From Pontivivens ytuae (GTDB taxonomy: Bacteria; Pseudomonadota; Alphaproteobacteria; Rhodobacterales; Rhodobacteraceae), in NCBI RefSeq assembly GCF_015679265.1, contig NZ_CP064942.1, forward strand, positions 2,894,001 to 2,958,000: a stretch of 64,000 nucleotides of DNA. The letters run 5' to 3'. A program made the translations under genes and the position numbers. The notes under the pieces are model-generated. The model was not told the DNA's origin and did not search any database. It was given only the letters and a program-made list of their open reading frames with translations. Positions 1 to 7,223 of the stretch are shown piece after piece (position 1 is the first letter of the stretch; each line of letters begins with the position of its first letter).

Positions 1-360
1 ATGCGCGTGCTGGAGATCGGCTGCGGCCCCGGCGTCGCCGCGCGGGAGGTCGCGCGGCGGATCTGCACGGGTTTCGTCCTCGCCATCGATCGCTCGCCGA
101 AGGCCGTTGCACTGGCGCGTGACCGCTCCAGGCCGGAGATCGCTGCCGGTCGCCTGGCCATCCGGTGCGTCGCCGCGGAGCATTTCGAACTCATCGACGG
201 AGAAGCCCCCTTCGACCTCGCCTTCGCCATGCGGGTCGGCGCCCTCGACGGACGGCACCCGGCGGCTGGGCGTCTCGCACTACCCCGCATCCGCGCCGCA
301 CTGCGCTCCGGCGGGCGGCTTTTCATCGATACCGGCGACCCGCTGAGAGAACTGCTCTAG
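1..360 (+). CDS. Class I SAM-dependent methyltransferase, 5' end probably cut by window
   Basis: The 119 visible residues begin almost at motif I of the Rossmann-type methyltransferase fold (VLEIGCGPG, residues 3-11). An acidic residue follows the second strand (LAIDRSP, about 28-34) where SAM ribose is usually held. The LRSGGRLFIDTGDP segment near the C-terminus looks like the strand-5 region. The first ATG is base 1 of the window and lies directly against motif I, so the gene very likely starts upstream. It ends soon after strand 5, as in some short family members. The substrate cannot be told from sequence. Confidence 0.6.
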   Translation: MRVLEIGCGPGVAAREVARRICTGFVLAIDRSPKAVALARDRSRPEIAAGRLAIRCVAAEHFELIDGEAPFDLAFAMRVGALDGRHPAAGRLALPRIRAALRSGGRLFIDTGDPLRELL

Positions 361-414
361 TTCAACGCCGCTTGGTCCCAGAAACGCGCGGAATCAAGCC
401 GAAGGCGCCGCGCG

Positions 415-443
415 ATCGCCAGACCGCCCCCCGGGCTGGCGAT
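415..443 (+). terminator. Possible hairpin after the methyltransferase gene
   Basis: ATCGCCAG and CTGGCGAT can pair over 8 bp around a C-rich loop, 55 bases after the stop codon. No U-tract follows, so this may be only a stable hairpin. Nothing else supportable is seen between 361 and 630. Confidence 0.25.
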
Positions 444-630
444 TGGCTTCTGTAGATGCGCCGCTCGAACGTCACACAGACCTGGCTACCATAAAGCGCG
501 TTGATCCAACCGAGGCTCGCCATCCCGCGGTCTGGCAATCGCGCGTCTTGGGTTGGCGGCCCCGCAAAGCCGCGGTCGGGTGTACACTCGTTCCGCAACG
601 CCTCGCGTCCGGACCGAAGGAAGCACCACC

Positions 631-1086
631 ATGCCGAAGATCGACATCGCCGCCGTGCCGGTTGCCAAGGGCTCCGGCTACCCGCCCCAGTTCAACGCCC
701 CCTGTGCCGAGCGCCTGCGCCAAAGGCTCGGCGATGCGGGCGGGCTCACGGATTTCGGGGTCAACCTCATGCGGCTCCCGCCCGGCACCTGGTCGAGCCA
801 GCGGCACTGGCATTCCCACGAGGATGAGTTCGTCTACGTGCTCGACGGCGAGCTCTCGCTGGTCGAGGACGGGGGCGAGACGGTGCTGCGCGCCGGTGAC
901 TGCGCCGCCTTCGCCAAGGGCACAGGCGACGGGCATCACCTCATCAACCGGTCGGACGCCGTTGCAGTCTATCTCGAGGTCGGCTCGCGCCAGCCCGAGG
1001 ACGTGACCACCTGCTCGGACATCGACATGATGAGCACTAATGCCGACGGCCGTTTCGTTCACAAGGACGGCACGCCCTACTCCTGA
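631..1086 (+). CDS. Cupin-domain protein
   Basis: A 151-residue protein with a single small beta-barrel cupin. The first cupin motif is visible in HWHSHEDEFVYVLDGELSLV (about residues 52-71), with two histidines and a glutamate placed to bind a metal. The second motif is weaker, around FAKGTGDGHHLINRS (about 92-106). The ATG was chosen because GAAGGAAG lies upstream at good spacing and the translation begins MPKIDIAAVP; longer reading gives atypical composition. Cupins of this class are often annotated as sugar-binding or oxygenase-like, but no substrate can be assigned. It stands alone and converges on the purine transport operon. Confidence 0.8.
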   Translation: MPKIDIAAVPVAKGSGYPPQFNAPCAERLRQRLGDAGGLTDFGVNLMRLPPGTWSSQRHWHSHEDEFVYVLDGELSLVEDGGETVLRAGDCAAFAKGTGDGHHLINRSDAVAVYLEVGSRQPEDVTTCSDIDMMSTNADGRFVHKDGTPYS

Positions 1087-1102
1087 CGTGCCAAACGCAA
1101 AA

Positions 1103-1124
1103 GGCCCCGGATCGCTCCGGGGCC
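1103..1124 (-). terminator. Rho-independent terminator of the purine operon
   Basis: A 9-bp GC stem (GGCCCCGGA/TCCGGGGCC) with a TCGC loop lies between the convergent cupin and binding-protein genes. Read on the minus strand it is followed by TTTTGCGTTT, so it mainly ends the minus-strand operon. It may also stop plus-strand transcription. Confidence 0.8.
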
Positions 1125-1146
1125 TCCGCAACCAGTCTCAGCCGGA

Positions 1147-2238
1147 TCAGTTCGGGATCGTACCCTCGATCCCCTCGACATAGCGGTTCATGCCGAGAAG
1201 CGTGCCGTCATCCGCCGTCTCGCCCTCGGCCAGCCACGCCTCGCCGTTCTGCCAGTTGATCGGGCCGGTGAAGGCATGGCGCTTGCCCGCCGCGATGGCG
1301 ATGGCGATGTCCATCGCTCCCTTGCGCAGCTCCGCCGGGATCGCGCCGTTGAACGCACCGATCGAGGTCATGCCCTCGTCGATCCCGTGCCAGGTGTCCT
1401 CGCTCTCCCACGTGCCGTCCAGCACGGCCTGCACGCGGTCGATGTAGTAGGGCGCCCAGTCGTCGATGATCGAGGTGAGGCGCGCATCCGGCCCGAACTC
1501 CATCATGTCGGAGGCCTGGCCGAAGGCGTAGATGCCCCGCTCCCCCTCGCTGAGGCCTTCCCAGCTCTCCTGCGCGATGGTCATCGGCGCGGTGGAGTCC
1601 GTGTGCTGCAGGATCACGTCCGCGCCCTGCTCGATGAGGGTGTTGGCGGCATCCGCCTCCCGGCCTGGATCGAACCAGGTGGACACCCAGATGATGCGGA
1701 ACTCCACGTCCGGGTTCACCTCAGCCGCCGCGAGGTAAGCCGCGTTGATCCCGCGGATCACCTCCGGAATCGGGAAGGACGCGATGTAGCCGATGATGTT
1801 CGACTCCGTCATGTGCCCGGCGAGGTAGCCCTGCACCACGCGCCCCTCATAGAAACGCCCGGAATAGGTGGAGACGTTGTCGGCGCGCTGGTAGCCCGTC
1901 GCATGCTCGAACTTCACGTCGGGGAACTGCTGGGCCACCCGCACGGTCGGCGTCATGTAACCGAAGGAGGTGGTGAAGATCAGGTCGTGCCCCTCCTGCG
2001 CCATGCGGCGGATCACCCGCTCGCTGTCGCCCTCCGGCACGCTCTCGATGAAGCTCGTCTCGACCGCGTCGCCGAAATGCTCCTCGATGGCGAGGCGCCC
2101 CTGGTCGTGCTGGTAGGACCAGCCGTAGTCGCCGACAGGGCCGACATAGATAAAGCCGACCTGCAGCGGATCGTCCTGTGCCAGCGCGGGGGAGGCCGCC
2201 AGCACCGCGGCAAGGCCGAGGGTTTTGAGCAGTTTCAT
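1147..2238 (-). CDS. BMP-family ABC transporter substrate-binding protein
   Basis: Periplasmic binding protein of 363 residues in the Bmp/Med (PnrA-like) family, which binds nucleosides or purines. A Sec signal peptide (MKLLKTLGLAAVLAASPALA) is followed directly by the mature domain opening VGFIYVGPVGDYGWSYQHDQ, a typical family start. There is no lipobox cysteine, so it should be soluble in the periplasm. The start is set by AAGGAG seven bases upstream. It is the last gene of a minus-strand operon with the transporter ATPase, two permeases and xdhABC, so purine bases or nucleosides are the likely ligand (inference from context). Confidence 0.88.
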   Translation of the reverse strand: MKLLKTLGLAAVLAASPALAQDDPLQVGFIYVGPVGDYGWSYQHDQGRLAIEEHFGDAVETSFIESVPEGDSERVIRRMAQEGHDLIFTTSFGYMTPTVRVAQQFPDVKFEHATGYQRADNVSTYSGRFYEGRVVQGYLAGHMTESNIIGYIASFPIPEVIRGINAAYLAAAEVNPDVEFRIIWVSTWFDPGREADAANTLIEQGADVILQHTDSTAPMTIAQESWEGLSEGERGIYAFGQASDMMEFGPDARLTSIIDDWAPYYIDRVQAVLDGTWESEDTWHGIDEGMTSIGAFNGAIPAELRKGAMDIAIAIAAGKRHAFTGPINWQNGEAWLAEGETADDGTLLGMNRYVEGIEGTIPN

Positions 2239-2285
2239 TCGTTTCTCCTTGTTGAACATCCGATCCCCGGACAATCGCCCCTCGT

Positions 2286-3377
2286 TCAGGCGGAGGCGTG
2301 GAAGACGCGCCCCAGCGAGGCCGGGGCGTTGAGCGCGGCGCGGGTCCGGTCGCCGGAAATGGCGACGAGGACCGCGATCGTCGTCAGGTAAGGTGTCATC
2401 GACAGATAGGCGCTGTCGAGTTGGAAATCCGGGAAGCTCAGCGCCAGCGACCAGCTCAACAGCCCCAGCGCGCCGATGAACGCGCTGCGGATCATCAGGT
2501 GCCCGTTCAGCCGCCGGATGTTGAAGATCAGCAGGCCGGCCGCCACCACGCCCAGCACCAGCGCGAGGATCGCAAGCACGTTGAGGTTCGCCGCCTGGAT
2601 GTTGAGCTGCAGGATCGTGACCCCGCCAAAGAGCCATGCGCCGAGGATCACCCGCGACGGCTTCCAGCTTGCGAACACCACGATGGCGAGCGCGATCCAG
2701 CCGATCCCGGCGGTCATGCCCTCCGACCATTGCGGCACGCGGACGAGGCTCAGATACGCTCCACCCAGCCCCGCGCAGGCCCCGCCGAAGGCGATGGCGC
2801 CCAGCCGGATCGCCACCACCCGGTAGCCGAGCGCATGGGCCGCGTCATGGTTCTCCCCCACCGCGCGCAGGATCAGGCCCCGGCGCGTCCGGTTGAGATA
2901 CCACCACACCGCACCCACAAGGAGCAGCGCGAAATAGACCACCCAGTCGTGGGAGAAGAGAAGCCGCCCCAGCACCGGCAGATCGCTGAGCACCGGTAGG
3001 TCGAGCGACGCTGTCTGCGGTGGCCGGATGCCCGTGTAACTCTGCCCCAACAGCGCCGCGAGCCCCAGCCCGAACAGCGTCAGCGCGAGCCCCGTCGCCA
3101 CCTGATTGCTCAGGAGCACCTGCGTCAGCACGCCGAAGACCAGCGCCAGCGCCGCCCCCGCGATCGCAGCACCCACGAAGCCCAGCAGCGGGATGCCCGT
3201 CGTCACCGCCAGGATGAAGCCGGTGACCGCCCCCATGATCATCATCCCCTCGACGCCGAGGTTCAGGACGCCCGATTTCTCCACCACCAGCTCCCCGATG
3301 GCGGCCAGCACCAGCGGGGTCGCGGCCACGATCAGCGAGGCGAAGAGGGCGACGAAATCCAGCGAGCTCAGGTCCAA
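2286..3377 (-). CDS. BMP-type ABC transporter permease 2
   Basis: Inner-membrane permease of the BPD_transp_2 family, about 363 residues with roughly ten hydrophobic segments. EKSGVLNLGVEGMM (about residues 34-47) is the hallmark of the second permease in nucleoside/simple-sugar importers, and the C-terminal DRTRAALNAPASLG is also characteristic. The proposed start is TTG at 3377, just after GGGGGG; no ATG lies nearer, and it overlaps the preceding small gene by 10 bases. It would pair with the 3649-4716 permease to form the channel. The exact start is uncertain. Confidence 0.85.
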   Translation of the reverse strand: MDLSSLDFVALFASLIVAATPLVLAAIGELVVEKSGVLNLGVEGMMIMGAVTGFILAVTTGIPLLGFVGAAIAGAALALVFGVLTQVLLSNQVATGLALTLFGLGLAALLGQSYTGIRPPQTASLDLPVLSDLPVLGRLLFSHDWVVYFALLLVGAVWWYLNRTRRGLILRAVGENHDAAHALGYRVVAIRLGAIAFGGACAGLGGAYLSLVRVPQWSEGMTAGIGWIALAIVVFASWKPSRVILGAWLFGGVTILQLNIQAANLNVLAILALVLGVVAAGLLIFNIRRLNGHLMIRSAFIGALGLLSWSLALSFPDFQLDSAYLSMTPYLTTIAVLVAISGDRTRAALNAPASLGRVFHASA

Positions 3378-3649
3378 TGCTGCCCCCCGATCAGAAGGCA
3401 CACCGCACAGTTCGCCGCAAAGCCCATCGCGGCTGCACCGCCCATGCGCAGCACGTGCCCACCACGCAGATGCGCCGCTGCAAGCCGCCGCGCGCAGGGC
3501 AGGACGAGCGCCAGCGCAGCGACCACCAGCAGCACCGCCACGTGGCCGAGCACGAAGGCGAGGCCGCCCGCGCCCTCCATATGCGGCACCCAGGGCAGCA
3601 TCAGCCCCATCGCACCGCCCATCACCCATGGCATCGCGGGATGCACCAT
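3368..3649 (-). CDS. Small membrane protein between the two permease genes
   Basis: A 93-residue hydrophobic protein with about three predicted membrane stretches: PWVMGGAMGLMLPWV (7-21), GGLAFVLGHVAVLLVVAALALVL (about 28-50) and a C-terminal MGFAANCAVCLLIGG. Its ATG shares a base with the TAA of the upstream permease (TAATG), has GGAGG nearby, and its end overlaps the next permease, so translation looks coupled. I do not recognise the family. Its position suggests an accessory part of the transporter or a remnant of a membrane domain; that is inference. Confidence 0.65.
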   Translation of the reverse strand: MVHPAMPWVMGGAMGLMLPWVPHMEGAGGLAFVLGHVAVLLVVAALALVLPCARRLAAAHLRGGHVLRMGGAAAMGFAANCAVCLLIGGQHWT

Positions 3650-4716
3650 TACGCCACCTCCCGCCGGCCGAAGCGCACGCGGTAGCGCACGAGGATGTCG
3701 AGGCCCAGCAGGAAGAACAGCAGCATTCCCTGGAACACGCTGATCGCCGCGGCGGGCAGTTGCAGCGAGAGCTGCGCGTTCTCGCCCCCGATATAGGTCA
3801 GCGCCATCACCATCCCGGCGGCGAGGATCCCCAGCGGGTTCAACCGCCCCAGGAACGCCACGATGATCGCCGTGAAGCCGTAGCCCTGCGGCAGCGCGGG
3901 CACCAATTGCTGCACAGGCCCCGTGGCCTCGAAGAGCCCGGCGAGCCCTGCCAGCGCGCCCGACAGGCCGAGGCAGAGCAGCACCATCCCGGAGGGCTTC
4001 ACCCCCGAAAAGCGCGCCGCGCGAGGGGCGGAGCCCATGAGCTTGATGTTGAAGCCCAGCACGTGCCGGTCCAGCACCAGCCACAGGAGCAGCACCACCA
4101 GCACCGCGACCGCCACGCCGATATGCACCCGCGTCCCCTCCACGAGGATCGGCAGCACCGCGCTGTCGTGAAACAGCCGGCTTTCAGGGAAGTTGAAGCC
4201 CTGCGGATTGCGCAGCGGCCCCGACACCATCGCCCGCAACAGCTGATCGGCTACGTAGACCAGCATCAGGCTCACCAGGATCTCGTTGGCGTTGTAGCGC
4301 ACCTTGAGGAAGGCCGGGATCAGGCCCCAGCCCATGCCCGCGAGCATCCCCGCCAGCGCCATCAGCGGCAACAGCCAGATTCCTTGCGTGCCGTAGAACG
4401 CGAGCCCCACCGCCGAGCCCGCGATGGCCCCCACGATGAACTGCCCCTCGGCCCCGATATTCCAGATGCCCGCCCTGAACCCCAGCGACAGCCCGATCGC
4501 GATCAGGATCAGCGGGGCGGCCTTCACGAACAGCTCGGAGCGGGAGAACGGATCGACGAAGGGCTCGCCGAAGATGATCCAGATCGCCTCCACCGGATTC
4601 TTGCCGAGGGCCGCGAACAGGATCCCGCCCGCGATCATCGTGGCCAGCACCGCGAAGGCGGGCGTCAGGAACACCATGGCGCGCGAGGGCGCGCGGCGCA
4701 GCTCCAGCCCGATCAT
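3649..4716 (-). CDS. BMP-type ABC transporter permease 1
   Basis: A 355-residue BPD_transp_2 family permease. The segment GLSLGFRAGIWNIGAEGQFI (about residues 75-94) is the usual signature of the first permease in nucleoside/simple-sugar ABC importers. Around nine to ten hydrophobic spans are visible. The ATG overlaps the ATPase stop by four bases (ATGA), indicating tight translational coupling. With the partner permease and the ATPase it should form an importer, most plausibly for nucleosides or purine bases given xdhABC upstream. Confidence 0.88.
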   Translation of the reverse strand: MIGLELRRAPSRAMVFLTPAFAVLATMIAGGILFAALGKNPVEAIWIIFGEPFVDPFSRSELFVKAAPLILIAIGLSLGFRAGIWNIGAEGQFIVGAIAGSAVGLAFYGTQGIWLLPLMALAGMLAGMGWGLIPAFLKVRYNANEILVSLMLVYVADQLLRAMVSGPLRNPQGFNFPESRLFHDSAVLPILVEGTRVHIGVAVAVLVVLLLWLVLDRHVLGFNIKLMGSAPRAARFSGVKPSGMVLLCLGLSGALAGLAGLFEATGPVQQLVPALPQGYGFTAIIVAFLGRLNPLGILAAGMVMALTYIGGENAQLSLQLPAAAISVFQGMLLFFLLGLDILVRYRVRFGRREVA

Positions 4717-6248
4717 TGCGCGGCCTCCGCCACCGGCGCCTCATGCCCCAGCGTCGAGGTATCGCCGCCCATCAGCCGCCCGATCTCCTCGATCGAGGTC
4801 GAACCGGCGGGCCGCGCCGCACTCAGCTTGCCGTTGGCGAGCACCGCGAACTGGTCCGAGATCTCCATCAACTCGTCGAGATCCTGGGAGATCACCAGCA
4901 CCGCCGCCCCGGCCTCGGCCAGGTCGCGCAGCGCCTCGCGGATTGCCGCCGCGGCCGCCGCATCCACGCCCCATGTGGGCTGATTGACGACGAGGACGCG
5001 CGGCTTCTGCATCACCTCGCGCCCGATCACGAATTTCTGGAGGTTGCCGCCCGAGAGCGCCCGCGCCTGCGTGCCCACACCCGGCGTCCTCACATCGAAG
5101 CGGGAGATCACGGCCCGCGCAAAGTTCGCCGTCGCGCCCCATTTCAGGAAGCCCGAGCCCGACAGCCGCTGCCGCACCCGCCCCGTCAGCATCGTGTTGT
5201 GCGTGAGGTCCATGTCGGGCGCCGCCGCATGGCCCAGCCGCTCCTCGGGCGCGGTCAACAGCCCCAGCCCCCGCCGCTTGTTGGGCGGCAGGTGCCCCAC
5301 GGGCTTGCCGTCGAGTGCGATCATGGTCTGCGCGACCCGGACCTCGCCCGACAGCGCGGCCATTAGCTCGTCCTGCCCGTTGCCCGCGACACCCGCGATG
5401 CCCAACACCTCGCCGGCATGCAGGGTCAGGCTCACGCCGCGCAAGCTTACCCCGAACGGATCATCGCTCGGCAGGTCGAGCCCCACGAGCGACAGCAGAG
5501 TGCGCCCCGGCACGACCCGCTTCGCCTTCGGCGCCTTCAGCTCCGCCCCGATCATCATCTCGGCAAGGCTCTTCGCCGTCTCGTTCTTCGGCGTGCAGGT
5601 CTCCACCACCTTGCCGCCCCGCAGGATCGTCGCGCGGTCGCACAGCGTCCGGATCTCGTCGAGCTTGTGGGAGATGTAGAGGATCGCCACGCCACGTTTG
5701 GCCAGCAGCCGCAGCGTGTCGAAGAGCAGCGCGACCTCCTGCGGCGTCAGCACCGAGGTCGGCTCGTCCATGATCAGAAGCCGCGGGTCCTGCAGCAGGC
5801 AGCGCACGATCTCCACCCGCTGCCGCTCGCCCACCGACAGGTCCCCGATCAGCCGGTCCGGGTCGAGCGGCAGGCCGTAGCTGCGGCTCACCTCCCGGAT
5901 CTGCTCGGCGAGCTTCCGTGGCGCCACCGGCTCATCGAGGCCGAGCGCGATGTTGTCCCGCACGCTCAGCGCCTCGAACAGGCTGAAATGCTGGAAGACC
6001 ATGGAGACGCCCGCAGCCCGCGCATCCGTCGGGCTTTCGGGCGCGTAGTCCTGCCCGGCGAGCTTCATGATGCCCGCATCGGGTGCGACCAGCCCGTAGA
6101 TCATCTTGACGAGAGTCGACTTCCCGGCCCCATTCTCGCCGAGCAGCGCATGGATCTCGCCGGGCGCAATGTCGAAGGCCACGTCGTCATTGGCCACCAC
6201 GCCCGGATAGGCCTTGGTCAGGCCCCGGATATCGAGCAGTTCGTTCAT
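4713..6248 (-). CDS. ABC transporter ATP-binding protein, duplicated nucleotide-binding domains
   Basis: A 511-residue ATPase with two ABC domains, as in nucleoside/simple-sugar importers. Domain 1 has Walker A GENGAGKST (about 36-44), signature LSVGERQRVEI and Walker B LLIMDEPTSVL. Domain 2 has the family's usual degenerate Walker A (GVAGNGQDEL) but a good signature, LSGGNLQKFVIGRE. One strong and one weak ATP site are therefore expected. The gene overlaps xdhC by ATGA upstream and permease 1 by ATGA downstream. Closest functional guess is a BMP-type nucleoside or xanthine/guanosine importer. Confidence 0.92.
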   Translation of the reverse strand: MNELLDIRGLTKAYPGVVANDDVAFDIAPGEIHALLGENGAGKSTLVKMIYGLVAPDAGIMKLAGQDYAPESPTDARAAGVSMVFQHFSLFEALSVRDNIALGLDEPVAPRKLAEQIREVSRSYGLPLDPDRLIGDLSVGERQRVEIVRCLLQDPRLLIMDEPTSVLTPQEVALLFDTLRLLAKRGVAILYISHKLDEIRTLCDRATILRGGKVVETCTPKNETAKSLAEMMIGAELKAPKAKRVVPGRTLLSLVGLDLPSDDPFGVSLRGVSLTLHAGEVLGIAGVAGNGQDELMAALSGEVRVAQTMIALDGKPVGHLPPNKRRGLGLLTAPEERLGHAAAPDMDLTHNTMLTGRVRQRLSGSGFLKWGATANFARAVISRFDVRTPGVGTQARALSGGNLQKFVIGREVMQKPRVLVVNQPTWGVDAAAAAAIREALRDLAEAGAAVLVISQDLDELMEISDQFAVLANGKLSAARPAGSTSIEEIGRLMGGDTSTLGHEAPVAEAAQ

Positions 6249-7144
6249 CCCTGATGGTCGGTAAGCGCCGCCGCCCCATTTCGCAACTGCAAAAGCTCCG
6301 CCGCCAGCCCCACGGCGATGGCAGCAGGCGCCTTCCCCAGCGCCCTGTTGCCGATCGGACAATGAAGCCGTGCGATTGTGTCCGCGTCATGACCAAGTGC
6401 CGCGAGGCGCGACCGGAACCGCGCCGCCTTCGTCTCCGACCCGATCAGGCCGAGATGCGCGTGCGGCCGCGACAGCACGGCGTGACAGATGTCGAGGTCC
6501 AGGGCATGCGAATATGTCAACACGATGTGCAGCGCATCATCGGGCGCACGCGCCACGGCGGCGGCCGGATCGGCGGCGAGCAGGGGCGCGACGTGATCCG
6601 GCAGCGGATCCGGAAACCGCTCCACCGCATCGTCCACCCATGTGATCACAAAGGGCAGTTCGGCGAAGACCTGCACCACCGCCCGCCCTACATGCCCGGC
6701 GCCGTAGAGCCATAGCGGCGTCGCCGCCCGCCCGACCGGCTCACTGAGCCAACCGTCCTTGAGGAGCGCGCCTCCGAAAACGGGGCAGCGCGCGTCCCCC
6801 TCGATCCGCCGCACGAAGGTCTCGCCCGCCTCCGGCACCGCCGCGAACCGCTCGAAGACCAGCTCCACATGCCCGCCGCAGCACTGCCGCAGCGCGGGCC
6901 CGAGCGGCACTGCCCGCCGCGCCACGTCGCGCCCCTCCGAAAGCATCGCCCGCGCTGTCGCTGCCGCCTCGAACTCCAGCGCCCCGCCGCCGATCGTCCC
7001 GGACTGCCCGTCCGCCCAGACCAGCATCGCGATCCCCGTCTCCCGCGGGACCGAGCCGCGATGCGCGGCCACCAGCACCCGCACCACGGCACCGTTCGCC
7101 GCGAGCGCCGCCCGCAGCCCGTCGAGATCGAACCCCGTCTTCAT
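6245..7144 (-). CDS. xdhC: Xanthine dehydrogenase accessory protein XdhC
   Basis: A 299-residue XdhC/CoxI family protein. In R. capsulatus XdhC binds molybdenum cofactor, promotes its sulfuration and delivers it to XdhB. The N-terminal XdhC_CoxI domain includes RGSVPRETGIAMLVW (about 29-43) and TIGGGALEFE; the C-terminal Rossmann-like domain includes LWLYGAGHVGRAVV (about 148-161) and LGLIGSETKAARFRSRL. It follows xdhB and overlaps the ABC ATPase gene by four bases, joining enzyme maturation to the transporter operon. Its start codon lies inside a copy of the dispersed GCGTATTT motif. Confidence 0.93.
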   Translation of the reverse strand: MKTGFDLDGLRAALAANGAVVRVLVAAHRGSVPRETGIAMLVWADGQSGTIGGGALEFEAAATARAMLSEGRDVARRAVPLGPALRQCCGGHVELVFERFAAVPEAGETFVRRIEGDARCPVFGGALLKDGWLSEPVGRAATPLWLYGAGHVGRAVVQVFAELPFVITWVDDAVERFPDPLPDHVAPLLAADPAAAVARAPDDALHIVLTYSHALDLDICHAVLSRPHAHLGLIGSETKAARFRSRLAALGHDADTIARLHCPIGNRALGKAPAAIAVGLAAELLQLRNGAAALTDHQG

Positions 7145-7213
7145 CTTTCCGAAAATACGCAACCGCCCCGCCCGCCACACGCGGTCCGACAGGCGTATTT
7201 GGAGAAAGATGAA
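7141..7213. repeat. Inverted pair of the GCGTATTT motif between xdhB and xdhC
   Basis: A minus-oriented copy (7141-7161) and a plus-oriented copy (7192-7213) of the dispersed motif face each other across about 30 bases. Their arms pair over about 20 bp with a few mismatches. The structure fills most of the 79-base gap and includes the xdhC start codon, so it could reduce or control translation of xdhC and the transporter. Confidence 0.7.
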
Positions 7214-7223
7214 AGGACAGGCC

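Noticed and set aside
581..590. TGTACACT as an extended -10 before the cupin gene
   Set aside because: No -35 element at acceptable spacing (nearest TTGGCG is about 24 bases away).
3106..4983. Plus-strand 625-codon frame across the ABC permeases
   Set aside because: Low-complexity shadow of the minus-strand operon, rich in H, R, P, Q and A.
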